Assembly (NCBI RefSeq): GCF_000284415.1
Contig: NC_017059.1
Coordinates: 2,280,690 to 2,344,689 of the forward strand
Origin: Pararhodospirillum photometricum DSM 122
GTDB taxonomy: Bacteria > Pseudomonadota > Alphaproteobacteria > Rhodospirillales > Rhodospirillaceae
Direction: 5' to 3'
DNA: 64,000 bases
Part shown: one piece after another, positions 25,568 through 34,800 of the stretch
Position numbering within the stretch: the stretch's first letter is position 1
Layout of the letters: each line of letters begins with the position of its first letter
The notes under the pieces: model-generated
The model's input: only the letters and a program-made list of their open reading frames with translations
Told to the model about the DNA's origin: nothing
The model's database searches: none
Made by a program: the position numbers and the translations under genes

Positions 25568-25646
25568 GGAAGGCTGGGCAGGCGGGCCTCCCCAGGAGTG
25601 GAGGGGTCTGGGGAGGCCCGCCTGCCCAGCCTTCCCTTCCCTTTTT
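25568..25646. repeat. Inverted doublet of family A palindromes (REPIN-like)
   Basis: Two opposed copies almost touch here, with about ten bases between them. The pair lies between the divergent bciB and trpB2. The outer arms carry a matching ctgggcagg substitution on both sides (25575 and 25623 regions), which suggests compensating change and a hairpin formed by the whole doublet. Confidence 0.85.
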
Positions 25647-25757
25647 CCGACGGGTTGCGCCACTTCATGGCAATCCTGTGGCAGGAGGGTTGGCAGAGGC
25701 CACGGCAAAGGCGTAGAAGGGCGGTGTTTTCCCCCCAGAAAGCGAGGGCTTTCGTTG

Positions 25758-27119
25758 ATGAGTGACAGCACCAAATACCTTCTGCCGGAAGAGCAGATGC
25801 CCAAGGCTTGGTACAACCTCGCTGCGGACTTCCCCCAGCCGGTGCCGCCGCCTCTTCACCCCGGCACGATGAAGCCGGTGACGCCCGACGATCTCGCTCC
25901 GATCTTCCCCAACGCGGTGATCGAGCAGGAGATGAGTCTGGAGCGCTGGATCGACATCCCGGAGCCTGTGCGTGAAATCTACCGTTTGTGGCGTCCCTCG
26001 CCCCTGATCCGGGCCCGGCGCCTGGAGAAGGCCCTCGATACCCCCGCCAAGATCTTCTTCAAGTATGAAGGGGTGAGCCCGGCGGGCAGCCACAAGCCGA
26101 ACACGGCGGTGCCCCAGGCCTTCTACAACAAGCAAGAAGGCGTCAAGCACCTCTCGACCGAGACCGGCGCCGGTCAGTGGGGCAGCTCGCTGGCGTTTGC
26201 CGGCTCGCTGTTCGGGCTGGAAGTGTCGGTGTACATGGTGAAGGTCTCCTATCACCAGAAGCCCTACCGCCGCGCCTTGATGGAAACCTATGGCGCGAGC
26301 TGTGTGCCCAGCCCCTCGCCGCTGACCAACGCCGGGCGCGCCATCTTGGCCCAGGACCCCGACTCCAACGGCTCGCTCGGCATCGCCATTTCCGAGGCGG
26401 TCGAGGTCGCGGCCAGCCGCGATGACACCAAGTATGCCCTGGGCAGCGTGCTCAACCACGTGTGCTTGCATCAGACCATCATCGGCGAAGAGGCGATGCT
26501 CCAGCTCGCCATGGCCGATGCCGAGCCCGATGTGGTCATCGCCTGCACCGGCGGCGGCTCCAACTTCGCTGGTCTGGCTTTCCCTTATGTGCGCGAGAAG
26601 CTGAAGGGCAGCAAGGTGCGAATCCTGGGCGTCGAGCCGGCCTCGTGTCCGACTCTCACCCGGGGCCGCTATGCCTATGACTTCGGCGACACCGGCAAAC
26701 TGACGCCGCTCGTCAAGATGCACACCCTGGGCGCGACCTTCATGCCCCCCGGCTCCCACGCCGGCGGCCTGCGCTACCACGGCATGGCGCCGATGGTCAG
26801 TCATGTGAAGGAACTGGGCCTGATGGAGGCGCGCTCCTTCCACCAGACCGAATGCTTCGCCGCCGCCGTGCAGTTCGCCCGGGCCGAGGGCATTGTTCCC
26901 GCCCCGGAATCCTCGCACGCCGTCAAGGGCGCCATCGAGGAAGCCCTGCGCTGCAAGGCCGAAGGCCGGGCCGAGACGATTTTGTTCAACCTCTCGGGTC
27001 ACGGTCACTTCGACATGCAGGCCTACACCGACTATTTCGGCGGTCGCCTGATCGACCCGCAGTTCGAGGAAAGCCTGCTGGAAGAGGCCCTGGCCTACCT
27101 GCCGCAAATCCCCGACTAA
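25758..27119 (+). CDS. Tryptophan synthase beta-like protein TrpB2
   Basis: A 453-aa PLP enzyme of the TrpB2 class. The N-terminus has the extra segment with [19 protein letters not shown] and the [17 protein letters not shown] motif. The PLP lysine lies in AGSHKPNTA, and the phosphate-binding loop is [10 protein letters not shown]. TrpB2 makes tryptophan from indole and serine independently of TrpA, and usually coexists with a canonical trpAB pair elsewhere. GAGGG precedes the ATG. The gene stands alone, divergent from bciB. Confidence 0.9.
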   Translation: MSDSTKYLLPEEQMPKAWYNLAADFPQPVPPPLHPGTMKPVTPDDLAPIFPNAVIEQEMSLERWIDIPEPVREIYRLWRPSPLIRARRLEKALDTPAKIFFKYEGVSPAGSHKPNTAVPQAFYNKQEGVKHLSTETGAGQWGSSLAFAGSLFGLEVSVYMVKVSYHQKPYRRALMETYGASCVPSPSPLTNAGRAILAQDPDSNGSLGIAISEAVEVAASRDDTKYALGSVLNHVCLHQTIIGEEAMLQLAMADAEPDVVIACTGGGSNFAGLAFPYVREKLKGSKVRILGVEPASCPTLTRGRYAYDFGDTGKLTPLVKMHTLGATFMPPGSHAGGLRYHGMAPMVSHVKELGLMEARSFHQTECFAAAVQFARAEGIVPAPESSHAVKGAIEEALRCKAEGRAETILFNLSGHGHFDMQAYTDYFGGRLIDPQFEESLLEEALAYLPQIPD

Positions 27120-27121
27120 AC

Positions 27122-27158
27122 GAGGGGTCTGGGGAGGCCCGCCTCCCCAGCCTTCCTT
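27122..27158. repeat. Palindromic repeat family A between convergent genes
   Basis: Single copy, gaggggtctggggagg-cccg-cctccccagccttcctttt, occupying all of the 39-base gap between trpB2 and the convergent solute-binding protein gene. Confidence 0.85.
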
Positions 27159-28721
27159 TTATGTTCCCGCCCGCACATAGGTAACGGCCCGCACATCGAG
27201 CACACCATCGGCCCGGATCGGCAGCCGGATCCGGTCGCGCTTGCCCCAGACCACCGGGGGATTGAGCAAGGGAACATAGGCAAGGTCGTCGCGCACCATC
27301 AGCATGGCCCGCGCGGCGAAGGCTTGGCGCTGCACCGGGTCGGTGGTCACGTTGAGACGGCGGATCAGGCGGTCCGCTTCTTCGTTGCAATAGCCGCCAA
27401 GATTGAGCGCGCCCGGTCCCGGCTCGGCGGCCTCCCCCGGACGGGTCGCCTGGGGACAGGCGGCAAGCGACGACAAACTGGCCCCGATCTCCAAGGTGGC
27501 CGGCTGCCAGCCCAGCAGATAAAACCGGCTTTCCCGTCGCAAGATCTTGTCAAAATACCCCTCGGCCGGCTGGGTCGCCACACGGATGGGCAAGCCGGCC
27601 TGGGTCAGCATATCAGCGACCGCGCCGCACAGGCTGGCATCGTGGGCATAGTGGCCGCTGGGGCAGTCAAGGGTCAGGGGAGAGGGACGGCCCGCCGGCC
27701 CGGCGAGGCTGCGGGCCCGGGCCGGATCCGGGGCCGGGCGCATTCCCACCGCCCGGGGGAAGCCGGCGATGGCCGGGCTGGCGATGATCGCCGCCGGGGT
27801 GGCCATGCCATTGTAGAAGCGTCGGTTCAGGGCCTCGACATCGACCGCCCGCAACACCGCTTCCCGTATTTTTTGGTCGCGAAACGGCGAGCCCGCCGAT
27901 ACCACATCCATGCCCAGGATCAAGGTTCGGGCGCCGCCGCTGGTGAGAGGCTCGACCCCGGCGGCGTTGCGCAAGGCCGGGAGGGCCTCGGGATCAAGGT
28001 CAAGGGCGATGTCCACCCGGTCTTCCATCAAGAAGCGCAGGCGCTCGGCAGGGCTGGCGGCGGGATAAAACGCCGCCGAGGTCAGGGCCGGGTCAAGGCG
28101 ATCCCACCACAGGGGATTGACATCAAAGGTAATGGGGCCGTTGGGGGTGAAAGACGTCACCACGAAGGGCCCGGTGCCATTGGCCTTGGTGCTCTCGGGC
28201 TTGGCGTCGGGCCCCATCTGGTCGCGCGGGGCGATGGGGACCAGGGCCAAGCGCTCGGGCAGGTCGGGGATCGGATGGGTGGTGAACAGGTCTACGGTTT
28301 GGCTGTCAACGGGTTTGACCCGGCGCACCCCGGCCAGCAGGTCGGCCAGGGCCGAGCCGGGGCCCCGGGCGTGATCGAGGGAGGCCACCACGTCCTCGAC
28401 CTCGAACGGCGCCCCGTTATGAAAACGCACCCCTCGGCGCACGCTGAAGCGCCAGCGGGTGTCCGTCAGGGAGCGCCAACTGGTCGCCAGTCCGGGTTCC
28501 AGGGTCAGGGCGGGGGTGCGTCGGGTCAGGCCCTCGTACACGGTGGCCAAGAGCCCTTGCTGGTCTTGGCCGGGCAGGGCGTGGGGGGCGAGGGTGGGCA
28601 GGCCGGTGGGCGCTGTCCAGCGCAGTTCGGCGGCAAAGGCCGGACCAGCGCCCAGAAGCGCGGCGAGGCCCAGGCTAGCGGCAAGAAAAACGCTGATGGG
28701 ACGACGGATGGCGCGAGCCAT
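27159..28721 (-). CDS. ABC transporter periplasmic peptide/solute-binding protein (SBP family 5)
   Basis: A 520-aa exported protein with a signal peptide (ISVFLAASLGLAALLGAGPAFA). It shows the family 5 signatures LATVYEGLTRR, RWRFSVRRGVRFHNGAPFEVEDVVASL and TGPFVVTSFTPNGPITF, with the C-terminal lobe DDLAYVPLLNPPVVW. DppA/OppA-like proteins bind peptides, nickel or other solutes; no permease genes flank it, so it is an orphan and its ligand is unknown. The start ATG 28721 gives the signal peptide and follows GGGAGAG. Confidence 0.85.
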   Translation of the reverse strand: MARAIRRPISVFLAASLGLAALLGAGPAFAAELRWTAPTGLPTLAPHALPGQDQQGLLATVYEGLTRRTPALTLEPGLATSWRSLTDTRWRFSVRRGVRFHNGAPFEVEDVVASLDHARGPGSALADLLAGVRRVKPVDSQTVDLFTTHPIPDLPERLALVPIAPRDQMGPDAKPESTKANGTGPFVVTSFTPNGPITFDVNPLWWDRLDPALTSAAFYPAASPAERLRFLMEDRVDIALDLDPEALPALRNAAGVEPLTSGGARTLILGMDVVSAGSPFRDQKIREAVLRAVDVEALNRRFYNGMATPAAIIASPAIAGFPRAVGMRPAPDPARARSLAGPAGRPSPLTLDCPSGHYAHDASLCGAVADMLTQAGLPIRVATQPAEGYFDKILRRESRFYLLGWQPATLEIGASLSSLAACPQATRPGEAAEPGPGALNLGGYCNEEADRLIRRLNVTTDPVQRQAFAARAMLMVRDDLAYVPLLNPPVVWGKRDRIRLPIRADGVLDVRAVTYVRAGT

Positions 28722-28812
28722 GATGCTCTCTCCCGGTTTGCCCAGCCCTTGACAAGAATAGCGCATCTTTTTCCTGGGGCTCAATCCTTGGGATGCGGGG
28801 GAGCCGGAAAGA

Positions 28813-28925
28813 TAAGGCTGGGGAGGCTGGCCTCCCCAGACCCCACAGCCATGCAGGCCCCTTCGCAGGCGGCACGCCCTCAGGAACGAGGGGTCTGGGG
28901 AGGCCAGCCTCCCCAGCCTTTCTTT
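28813..28925. repeat. Inverted doublet of family A palindromes (REPIN-like)
   Basis: Copies 28813-28848 and 28888-28925 face each other in the divergent gap between the solute-binding protein and pagL. Nothing else is recognised in 28722-29067 except the probable promoters. Confidence 0.85.
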
Positions 28926-29067
28926 AAGCCCGCTCAAGCCCTTTCCTCCCTTGGTCTGGAGTTTTGTCGCGGGACCCTGGAAAAGCCCTCGGGCTGTCGC
29001 TATCGTGCCCACGAACGCCAGTACACCAAACCAACCGGCGGCGGATGCGGCAAGCGAGGGAGAGACC

Positions 29068-29703
29068 ATGCGTTTTCGTGCTCTGATAGGGGTCAGTCTG
29101 GCGGCGGCCCTGGCGGCGGCCCCGGTGGCCCGACCCGCCCATGCCGATCAGGCCTTCAATCTGATCTGGATGTCGAGCGCGGCCCTGCTGGCGGCCGGTG
29201 CAGTCGGCGATCTGGTGCGCGGCAACGACATCTCGTCCAACACCATGCCGCGCGAGGTGGACCTGCTGACCTTTGGCGCCGGCATGCACAATGTCTGGTC
29301 GGACAACGAGGACGACGGCAAGCTGCGTTCCGCCCTGGCGCGCTTCGAGTACCGCCCCAGCTACTATCTGTGGATTACCCATCCCATCGCCGGCATTGAG
29401 GTAACGTCGAAGGGCGCCACCTATCTCTATGGCGGCTTCATGGCCGATGTGCGCTTTGGCAAACACTTCATCGTGTCGCCGAGTGCTGCCGTGGGCTGGT
29501 ATAACCAGGGCGACGACCGCGAGATGGGCTCTCCCTTGGAGTTTCGCACCGGTCTTGAAGCCGCGTGGCGCTTTGACGACGGCTTGCGCGTCGGCGCGGC
29601 CTTTCACCATCTGTCCAATGCCGATCTTGGGGAGTCCAACCCCGGCGTCGAGGAAGCGACTCTCAATGTTTCCCTGCCGATCCAGTATTTCGTCGGACGT
29701 TGA
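29068..29703 (+). CDS. pagL: Lipid A 3-O-deacylase, PagL family
   Basis: A 211-aa outer-membrane beta-barrel enzyme. A signal peptide ending PVARPAHA is followed by alternating strands and a C-terminal aromatic strand ending YFVGR. The catalytic triad pattern of PagL is present as H181, S183 and E195 in HHLSNADLGESNPGVEE, with the same spacing as in Pseudomonas PagL (H126, S128, E140). It would remove the 3-linked acyl chain of lipid A. The length exceeds PagL slightly by an N-terminal extension. It is monocistronic before rpmJ. Confidence 0.8.
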   Translation: MRFRALIGVSLAAALAAAPVARPAHADQAFNLIWMSSAALLAAGAVGDLVRGNDISSNTMPREVDLLTFGAGMHNVWSDNEDDGKLRSALARFEYRPSYYLWITHPIAGIEVTSKGATYLYGGFMADVRFGKHFIVSPSAAVGWYNQGDDREMGSPLEFRTGLEAAWRFDDGLRVGAAFHHLSNADLGESNPGVEEATLNVSLPIQYFVGR

Positions 29704-29847
29704 CCGAATTAGGGCAAAAAGGCTTTGACTCTCGGCCAGGGGGCTCATAAGGTCCCGGCCTTCCTTTCCTGAAAAAGGGCCGGCGTGCCGGTCGGGGCTT
29801 TCGGGTTCCGTCGCGCGCCTCGGCCAGATCCGTTAAAGGGCTGACCT

Positions 29848-29973
29848 ATGCGTGTTCGGAATTCCTTGAAGTCGGCCAAGGTGCGCGACAAGAACTGCCG
29901 CATCGTGCGCCGTAAAGGCCGCGTTCTTGTGATCAACAAGAAGAACCCCCGGCTGAAGACCCGCCAGGGCTAA
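29848..29973 (+). CDS. rpmJ: 50S ribosomal protein bL36
   Basis: A 41-aa ribosomal protein: [16 protein letters not shown], then [20 protein letters not shown] ending KTRQG. It retains only one cysteine, so it is the zinc-independent form of bL36 common in alphaproteobacteria. Two hairpins follow it as terminators. Confidence 0.95.
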   Translation: MRVRNSLKSAKVRDKNCRIVRRKGRVLVINKKNPRLKTRQG

Positions 29974-29981
29974 GGCCGTTT

Positions 29982-30015
29982 CCGTCGGGACTTTGTTTGG
30001 GTCCCGGCGGCTTTT
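29982..30015 (+). terminator. Intrinsic terminator after rpmJ
   Basis: Stem ccgtcgggac / gtcccggcgg with one G-T pair, nine-base loop, followed by ctttt. Confidence 0.75.
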
Positions 30016-30028
30016 GACTTGCCAAGCT

Positions 30029-30074
30029 CACACGGCCCCCGACCGGTTGACTCCGGTTGGGGGCCGTGTGTTTT
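30029..30074 (+). terminator. Second strong hairpin with T-run after rpmJ
   Basis: Arms cacacggcccccgaccgg and ccggttgggggccgtgtg pair along 18 positions with one G-T, then TTTT. It lies in the convergent gap to leuA and is followed by a family A palindrome. Confidence 0.8.
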
Positions 30075-30081
30075 CGCGACC

Positions 30082-30122
30082 GAGGGGTCTGGGCAGGCCG
30101 CGCCTCCCCAGCCTTCCTTTTT
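30082..30122. repeat. Palindromic repeat family A between convergent genes
   Basis: gaggggtctgggcagg-ccgcg-cctccccagccttcc plus a T-run, directly at the leuA stop codon. One arm has gggcagg instead of ggggagg. Confidence 0.82.
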
Positions 30123-31793
30123 TTACGCGTCGCCCAACACCGCATTCGCGGCACTGACCACCGCCCGCAAGGCGGCAAGCGTGGTGTCGGTATCGAGGCC
30201 CACGCCAAACACGCTCCGGCCCCCGGCCGCCTCGGCCTCTAAAAAGGCGATCGCCCGCGCCTCGGCCCCACGCTCCAGACTCTGCTCACTAAACGCCCGC
30301 ACCGACAGGCACACACCCACCGACGCCAAGGCCGCCAGCGCACTGGACAGCGAGCCATTGCCCCGACCCTCCACCGCGTACGGCGGCTCCTGACCGCGGC
30401 TCACCGTCCCGCGAAACACACAGGTCTCCCCATCCCGGCTCAGGTGGTGGTCGATCAGGCGCAAAGCCGGGCTGTCCTCGACGAAATAAGCGCGGGCAAA
30501 CAAGGCACAGACCGCCTCGGCGTCCAACTCGCCGCCCTGGGCGTCGGCCAAGGCCTGCACCCGCCGGCCAAAGTCGGCTTGCAGCCCCTTGGGCAAGCTG
30601 ACCCCCAAGGCGCGCTCGACCACCCAGGCGGCGCCCCCCTTGCCCGACTGGCTGTTGACCCGGATCACCGCTTCGTAGGAGCGCCCGACGTCAGCGGGAT
30701 CAAGGGGGAGGTAGGGGATCTCCCATCGCGCCTCGCCCCGCGCCTCGCGTGCCGCAAAGCCCTTGCGAATGGCGTCTTGGTGCGAGCCGGAAAAGGCCGT
30801 GTAGACCAGCGCGCCGGCGTAAGGATGGCGGGCCGGCACCGGCAGGCCGGTACACCACTCCAGCACCTCCTTGACCTCGTCGAGCGCCGAGAAATCAAGG
30901 CCCGGGTCAATCCCCTGGGTATAAAGGTTGAGGGCCAGGGTCAGCAGATCGACGTTGCCGGTGCGCTCGCCATTGCCAAACAAACAGCCCTCGATCCGCT
31001 CGGCCCCGGCCAGCAAGGCCTGCTCCGCCGTGGCGACCGCCGTGCCCCGGTCGTTGTGGGGGTGGACCGAGAGGGTGACGTGCTCGCGCGAGGACAGGTG
31101 GCGGTGAAACCACTCGATCTGGTCGGCAAAGGCGTTGGGCATTGCCACCTCGACCGTGGTGGGCAGGTTAAGGATCAAGGGCCGCTCCGCCGTGGGGCCC
31201 CAGGTTTCCCGGACCCGCTCGCAGATCTCCAGGGCAAACTCCCACTCGGTAAAGCAGAAGGTCTCCGGCGAATACTGATAGGTCCAGCGGGTCTCTGGCC
31301 GCGCCTCGGTCAACTCCCGGATCAGGCGCGTGCCCTCCACCGCCAGCGCTACCGTCTGCGTCTGATCAAGGCCAAAGACCACGCGGCGGAACAAAGGCGC
31401 CGTCGCGTTATACAGATGCACAATGGCCCGGGGCGCTCCGGCCAGAGCGGCGATGGTCGTGGCGATCAGCGGCGGCCGGGCCGGGGTCATCACTTGGAGG
31501 GTGACGTCGGCCGGAATCCGGTTGTCGTCGATCAAGGACCGGACAAAAGCCTGTTCGACCGCCGACGCGGCTGGAAACGCCACCTCGATCTCCTTGAAGC
31601 CCAGCCGGACCAGGAGGTCGTAGAGGCGATTCTTGCGCGCGAGGTCCATGGGCTCGACCAGGGCCTGGTTGCCGTCGCGCAGGTCGGTGCTGCACCAGCG
31701 CGGCGCCCGTTCCAGGCGGCGGTCGGGCCACGTGCGGTCGGGATAGGTCGGGGGGAGGAAGGGAGGATACTTGACGGCGGGGGTCTTCAGCAT
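30123..31793 (-). CDS. leuA: 2-isopropylmalate synthase
   Basis: A 556-aa enzyme condensing acetyl-CoA and 2-oxoisovalerate in leucine synthesis. The TIM-barrel start WCSTDLRDGNQALVEPM, the metal-binding SVHPHNDRGTAVA, FGNGERTGNVDL and the C-terminal regulatory LeuA domain (FRGTVSRGQEPPYAVEGRGNGS region) identify the long type II form. The start is ATG 31793, giving MLKTPAVKYPPFLPP. It is divergent from an AraC-type regulator with about 100 bases between starts; a regulatory link is possible but unproven. Confidence 0.94.
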   Translation of the reverse strand: MLKTPAVKYPPFLPPTYPDRTWPDRRLERAPRWCSTDLRDGNQALVEPMDLARKNRLYDLLVRLGFKEIEVAFPAASAVEQAFVRSLIDDNRIPADVTLQVMTPARPPLIATTIAALAGAPRAIVHLYNATAPLFRRVVFGLDQTQTVALAVEGTRLIRELTEARPETRWTYQYSPETFCFTEWEFALEICERVRETWGPTAERPLILNLPTTVEVAMPNAFADQIEWFHRHLSSREHVTLSVHPHNDRGTAVATAEQALLAGAERIEGCLFGNGERTGNVDLLTLALNLYTQGIDPGLDFSALDEVKEVLEWCTGLPVPARHPYAGALVYTAFSGSHQDAIRKGFAAREARGEARWEIPYLPLDPADVGRSYEAVIRVNSQSGKGGAAWVVERALGVSLPKGLQADFGRRVQALADAQGGELDAEAVCALFARAYFVEDSPALRLIDHHLSRDGETCVFRGTVSRGQEPPYAVEGRGNGSLSSALAALASVGVCLSVRAFSEQSLERGAEARAIAFLEAEAAGGRSVFGVGLDTDTTLAALRAVVSAANAVLGDA

Positions 31794-31893
31794 GGCACAT
31801 CTCAGGATGTCAGTGGGGAAGACACCCAAGGTACGCTCCGGGCGAGTCGTCTTCTCCCGACGTTATGACAAAGACAATCGAGATCATGCCATC

Positions 31894-32667
31894 ATGCTGG
31901 AGCTTCCCGCCCGCCCCCCGGGCTGTCCCTGGCTGCCGGTGATCCCGGTGGCCCTCGACGTGCCCCAGGCCTTTCGGGGCGTGCCGCATCAGCACGCCGA
32001 GGCTCAGTTGGTGTATGCCTGCCAGGGCGTGGTGCGGGTCTCGGTGGCGGCCGGCACCTATGTGGTCCCCCCGCAGCGCGCCGTCTGGGTGCCGCCCGGG
32101 GTCGAGCACCACACCAGCAGCCGGGCCGCCGTGCGCTTTCGCACCCTCTACTTCCCGCCCCATAGCCTGCCGCCCCTGCTGCCGGAAGCCTGCGCGGTGG
32201 TCGAGGTCTCCGAGCTGATGCGCGCCTTGATCCTGCGCTGCGTGAGCTTTGCCACCACGGCCCCGACCGAGGGCTTCGCGGTGCGCGTGCTGGGGCTGTT
32301 GTTCGAGGAGTTTCGGGTGTTGCCCGCGATCCCTCCGTTGTGCCTGGGCATGCCCGTGAGCCCGCGCCTGTTGCGCTTGGCCGAGAGTTTTTTGGAAACC
32401 CCCACGCTGTCCTTGGACATCGACACCGCCGCCGCCCGGGTTGGCCTGTCGCGCCGGACGTTCTTGCGCCAGTTTCAGGGCGAGACCGGTCTCAGTTTTG
32501 GTCAATGGCGCCAGCAGGCCTTGGTCCTGGCCAGCCTGTCGCGCTTGGCGGCGGGCGAGTCGGTGTTGGGGGTGGCGCTTGATCTCGGCTACCAGAGCCC
32601 CAGTGCTTTTAGCGCTATGTTTCGTCGTGTTCTAGGCGTCGCGCCGCGAGAGTATTTTGTGCCGTAA
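31894..32667 (+). CDS. AraC-family transcriptional regulator with N-terminal cupin domain
   Basis: A 257-aa regulator. The N-terminal half is a cupin (HQHAEAQLVYACQGVVRV...VWVPPGVEHHT) for ligand sensing. The C-terminal half has two helix-turn-helix motifs, DTAAARVGLSRRTFLRQF and VALDLGYQSPSAFSAMFRR, ending GVAPREYF. The start is ATG 31894 (MLELPARPPG); a longer reading begins inside the leuA start region. Its effector is unknown. Confidence 0.88.
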   Translation: MLELPARPPGCPWLPVIPVALDVPQAFRGVPHQHAEAQLVYACQGVVRVSVAAGTYVVPPQRAVWVPPGVEHHTSSRAAVRFRTLYFPPHSLPPLLPEACAVVEVSELMRALILRCVSFATTAPTEGFAVRVLGLLFEEFRVLPAIPPLCLGMPVSPRLLRLAESFLETPTLSLDIDTAAARVGLSRRTFLRQFQGETGLSFGQWRQQALVLASLSRLAAGESVLGVALDLGYQSPSAFSAMFRRVLGVAPREYFVP

Positions 32668-32670
32668 AAA

Positions 32671-32697
32671 AGGAAGGCTGGGGAGGCGCGGCCCCCC
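32671..32697. repeat. Truncated family A palindrome at a junction
   Basis: aggaaggctggggagg-cgcggcc is the left half of the repeat. It then runs into CCCCCGG-rich sequence instead of the expected right arm, and phage-like coding sequence follows. This marks the left breakpoint of the prophage fragment. Confidence 0.65.
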
Positions 32698-33043
32698 CGG
32701 ATCCCCCCCGGCGCCCGTCGAACCCGTGGCCTTCCCCGGCTGGTCCCTTTACGCCAACCCGCCCCCCGCGCCCTCGCCCGAAAAGGCGCCCCCCAAGGCG
32801 CCAGCGGCCGACGACGCCAGCGCCTCGTCTTCGCCGACCGATCGGGCGCGGGAGATCACCGAGCTGTGCGCCCTGGCCGGCCAAAGCGCGGCCGAGGCGG
32901 CGGCCCTGATTGCCTCGGATCAGAGCGTGGAGCAGGTCCGCCATGCCCTGATCACCGCCCGGGCCACCGCGTCCTCGCCGCCTCTGGCGGCTTCCCTGTC
33001 TTCCCCCGTGGCCACCGCGCTTCCCCGGCGGGAGCGCTTCTGA
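32693..33043 (+). pseudogene. 3' end of a phage head-maturation (S49-type) protease gene
   Basis: About 115 residues without their own start. The end ITELCALAGQSAAEAAALIA...VEQVRHALITARA, preceded by an Ala/Pro linker, resembles the tails of phage S49/ClpP-like capsid proteases, which lie just upstream of gpD and the capsid gene in lambda-like phages. The catalytic part is missing and the frame enters directly from a broken palindromic repeat. The identity rests mainly on gene order. Confidence 0.5.
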
Positions 33044-33056
33044 AAGGGTCCCCCTC

Positions 33057-33431
33057 ATGTCCCGAGTTCTGACCGAAGCCCCCCGCGCGGGGGCTTTTCT
33101 CGTTTGGGAGGTTCACCCCGATTTCTGCCGCGAGACCGTGACCGTCGCTGCCGGACAAACCCTGGCCGCCGGGGAGATCGTCCAGAAGGCGGCGGGCGAC
33201 ACCGTGATCGCGGCCGATGGCGTGTTGGACGAGCAAGGCGCCCTGGTCACGCCCGTGGCCGGGATCGTGGTCACGGCGGTGGATGCCTCCGACGGAGCGC
33301 GTCCGGGTGTGCTGATTGCGCGCGGTCCCGCCCTGGTGGACGGCGCCGACCTGATCTTTCCCCCCGAAACCAATGGGCAGCGGGCGGCCGTCCTGGCCTC
33401 GCTCGCCACGCTGGGCCTTCGGGTTCTTTAA
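33057..33431 (+). CDS. Phage head decoration protein (lambda gpD-like)
   Basis: A 124-aa protein with VWEVHPDFCRETVTVAAGQTLAAGEI, a stretch typical of D-family decoration proteins that bind the capsid three-fold axes. It then has VVTAVDASDG..PGVLIARGPALVDGADLIF. It sits directly before the major capsid gene as in lambda. It starts with ATG 33057, 13 bases after the protease remnant. Confidence 0.82.
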   Translation: MSRVLTEAPRAGAFLVWEVHPDFCRETVTVAAGQTLAAGEIVQKAAGDTVIAADGVLDEQGALVTPVAGIVVTAVDASDGARPGVLIARGPALVDGADLIFPPETNGQRAAVLASLATLGLRVL

Positions 33432-33444
33432 ACAGGAGAAGGCC

Positions 33445-34470
33445 ATGCCTGAGCTGGTTTTGGATATCTTCAACGAGGACGCCTTTTCCCTCTCCCAGTT
33501 GATCCTGGGCCTGGAGAAGGTGCCTTACCTGCCCACCACCCTGGGCGACATGGGCTTGTTCGAGGCGGTCTATCTGGTCGGCACCGATCAGGCGGTGATC
33601 GAGCGTCAGGACTCGGTGTTGTCCCTGGTTCAGACCTCGGAACGCGGGGCGCCGGTCCAGCGCGCCGACGCGCCGTCATCCCGGCGGGACATCCGCTCGT
33701 TCAGTTGTCCCCGGCTGCACGAAACCGACGAGGTCACGGCGGCGGAATTGTTCCGCATGCGCGCCATGGGCGTGGCGGCGGGAAGCCAGACCCTGGAAGC
33801 CGAGGTGCAGACCCGCTTGCTGCGTCGCCGGCGCAACATCGAATACACCTGGGAGAACATGCGGCTGGGGGCGCTCCAAGGCGTGGTGCTGGACAAGGAC
33901 GCCAGCGTGATCCGCGACTGGTACCAGGAATGGGCGATCGCCAAGCCGGCCGAGATTAACTTCGCCCTGGGGACCGAGGCCACGGACGTGCGCAAGAAGT
34001 GCAGCGATGTTCGCCGGGCCATGATCCGCGCCGCCAAGGGGGCTTTTGTCGCCAACACCACGGTTCACGCCCTGGCCGGCGATGGCTTCTATGATGCCTT
34101 GATCAATCACCCCCAGGTGCGCCGCACCTACGAGGGATGGAGCGCGGCGGCCGACCTGCGGGGCGGCGCGGCGTTCGAGAGCTTTTCCTATGCCGGCATC
34201 ACTTTCCACAACTACCGGGGCTCGGACGATGCCACGTCGGTGGCCGTGGCGTCGGAGAAGGCGCACTTCTTCCCCATGGGGGCGGTGGAGGTCTTCAAGG
34301 TGGTGTTTGCCCCGGGCGAGAAGTTCGCCCACCTGGGGCAGCAGGCCGTGCCCCTGTACCCCGTGGTCAAGCGCGACGAAGACGACGAGAAGCTGTCGTT
34401 GGATTTGCGCTCCTATCCCTTGTTCATGTGCCTGAAACCCGAGGTGCTTCAGCGGGCCAAGGCGGGATGA
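33445..34470 (+). CDS. Phage major capsid protein E
   Basis: A 341-aa capsid protein of the lambda gpE family. It begins with LDIFNEDAFSLSQLILGLEKVPYLP and contains RRRRNIEYTWENMRLGALQGVVLD, later YRGSDDATSVAVASEKAHFFPMG and a C-terminal LRSYPLFMCLKPEVL. The length is normal and the frame intact. AGGAGAAGG precedes the ATG. Its intactness in a fragment lacking terminase, portal and tail tip is notable. Confidence 0.92.
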   Translation: MPELVLDIFNEDAFSLSQLILGLEKVPYLPTTLGDMGLFEAVYLVGTDQAVIERQDSVLSLVQTSERGAPVQRADAPSSRRDIRSFSCPRLHETDEVTAAELFRMRAMGVAAGSQTLEAEVQTRLLRRRRNIEYTWENMRLGALQGVVLDKDASVIRDWYQEWAIAKPAEINFALGTEATDVRKKCSDVRRAMIRAAKGAFVANTTVHALAGDGFYDALINHPQVRRTYEGWSAAADLRGGAAFESFSYAGITFHNYRGSDDATSVAVASEKAHFFPMGAVEVFKVVFAPGEKFAHLGQQAVPLYPVVKRDEDDEKLSLDLRSYPLFMCLKPEVLQRAKAG

Positions 34471-34473
34471 TCC

Positions 34474-34800
34474 ATGATCCGGGACGCCTTGTTGTTTGAC
34501 CCGGTTTACACCCTCCTGGGGGTGGATGCCGCTTATACCCCGCCGGGGGAGGGAAGCTCGTCTCGCGCCTTGCGGGTCATGGATCATTCCCAGGGCGAGA
34601 GCGTGGACGACGGGGTGGGCGCGTTTGTCGTGCGGCCCACCGTCCACGCGCGCGCCACCGACCTCGACGGCTCGCCCACCGGGGGCACTCTGGTGGTGGG
34701 CGGGGTGGCCTACCGTATCGCCTCCCATGGTGCTGTGTTGACCCGCTCGGGGCGGGCCGGGGGACAGCGCCGCCTGATCCTGGAGCGTCTGGATGACTGA
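34474..34800 (+). CDS. Phage head-tail joining protein
   Basis: A 108-aa protein located between the capsid gene and the next tail gene. Its pattern (early FDPVYTLLGVDAAYTP, then a beta-rich end GGVAYRIASHGAVLTRSG..RRLILERL) matches gpFII-type joining proteins of lambda-like phages, but similarity is weak and position carries most weight. Its stop overlaps the following start. Confidence 0.6.
   Translation: MIRDALLFDPVYTLLGVDAAYTPPGEGSSSRALRVMDHSQGESVDDGVGAFVVRPTVHARATDLDGSPTGGTLVVGGVAYRIASHGAVLTRSGRAGGQRRLILERLDD

Noticed and set aside
24225-25757. Long plus-strand open frame upstream of trpB2 that would extend the enzyme by over 500 residues
   Set aside because: It is the reverse strand of bciB and aat upstream sequence; its composition is low-complexity and TrpB2 starts naturally at 25758.
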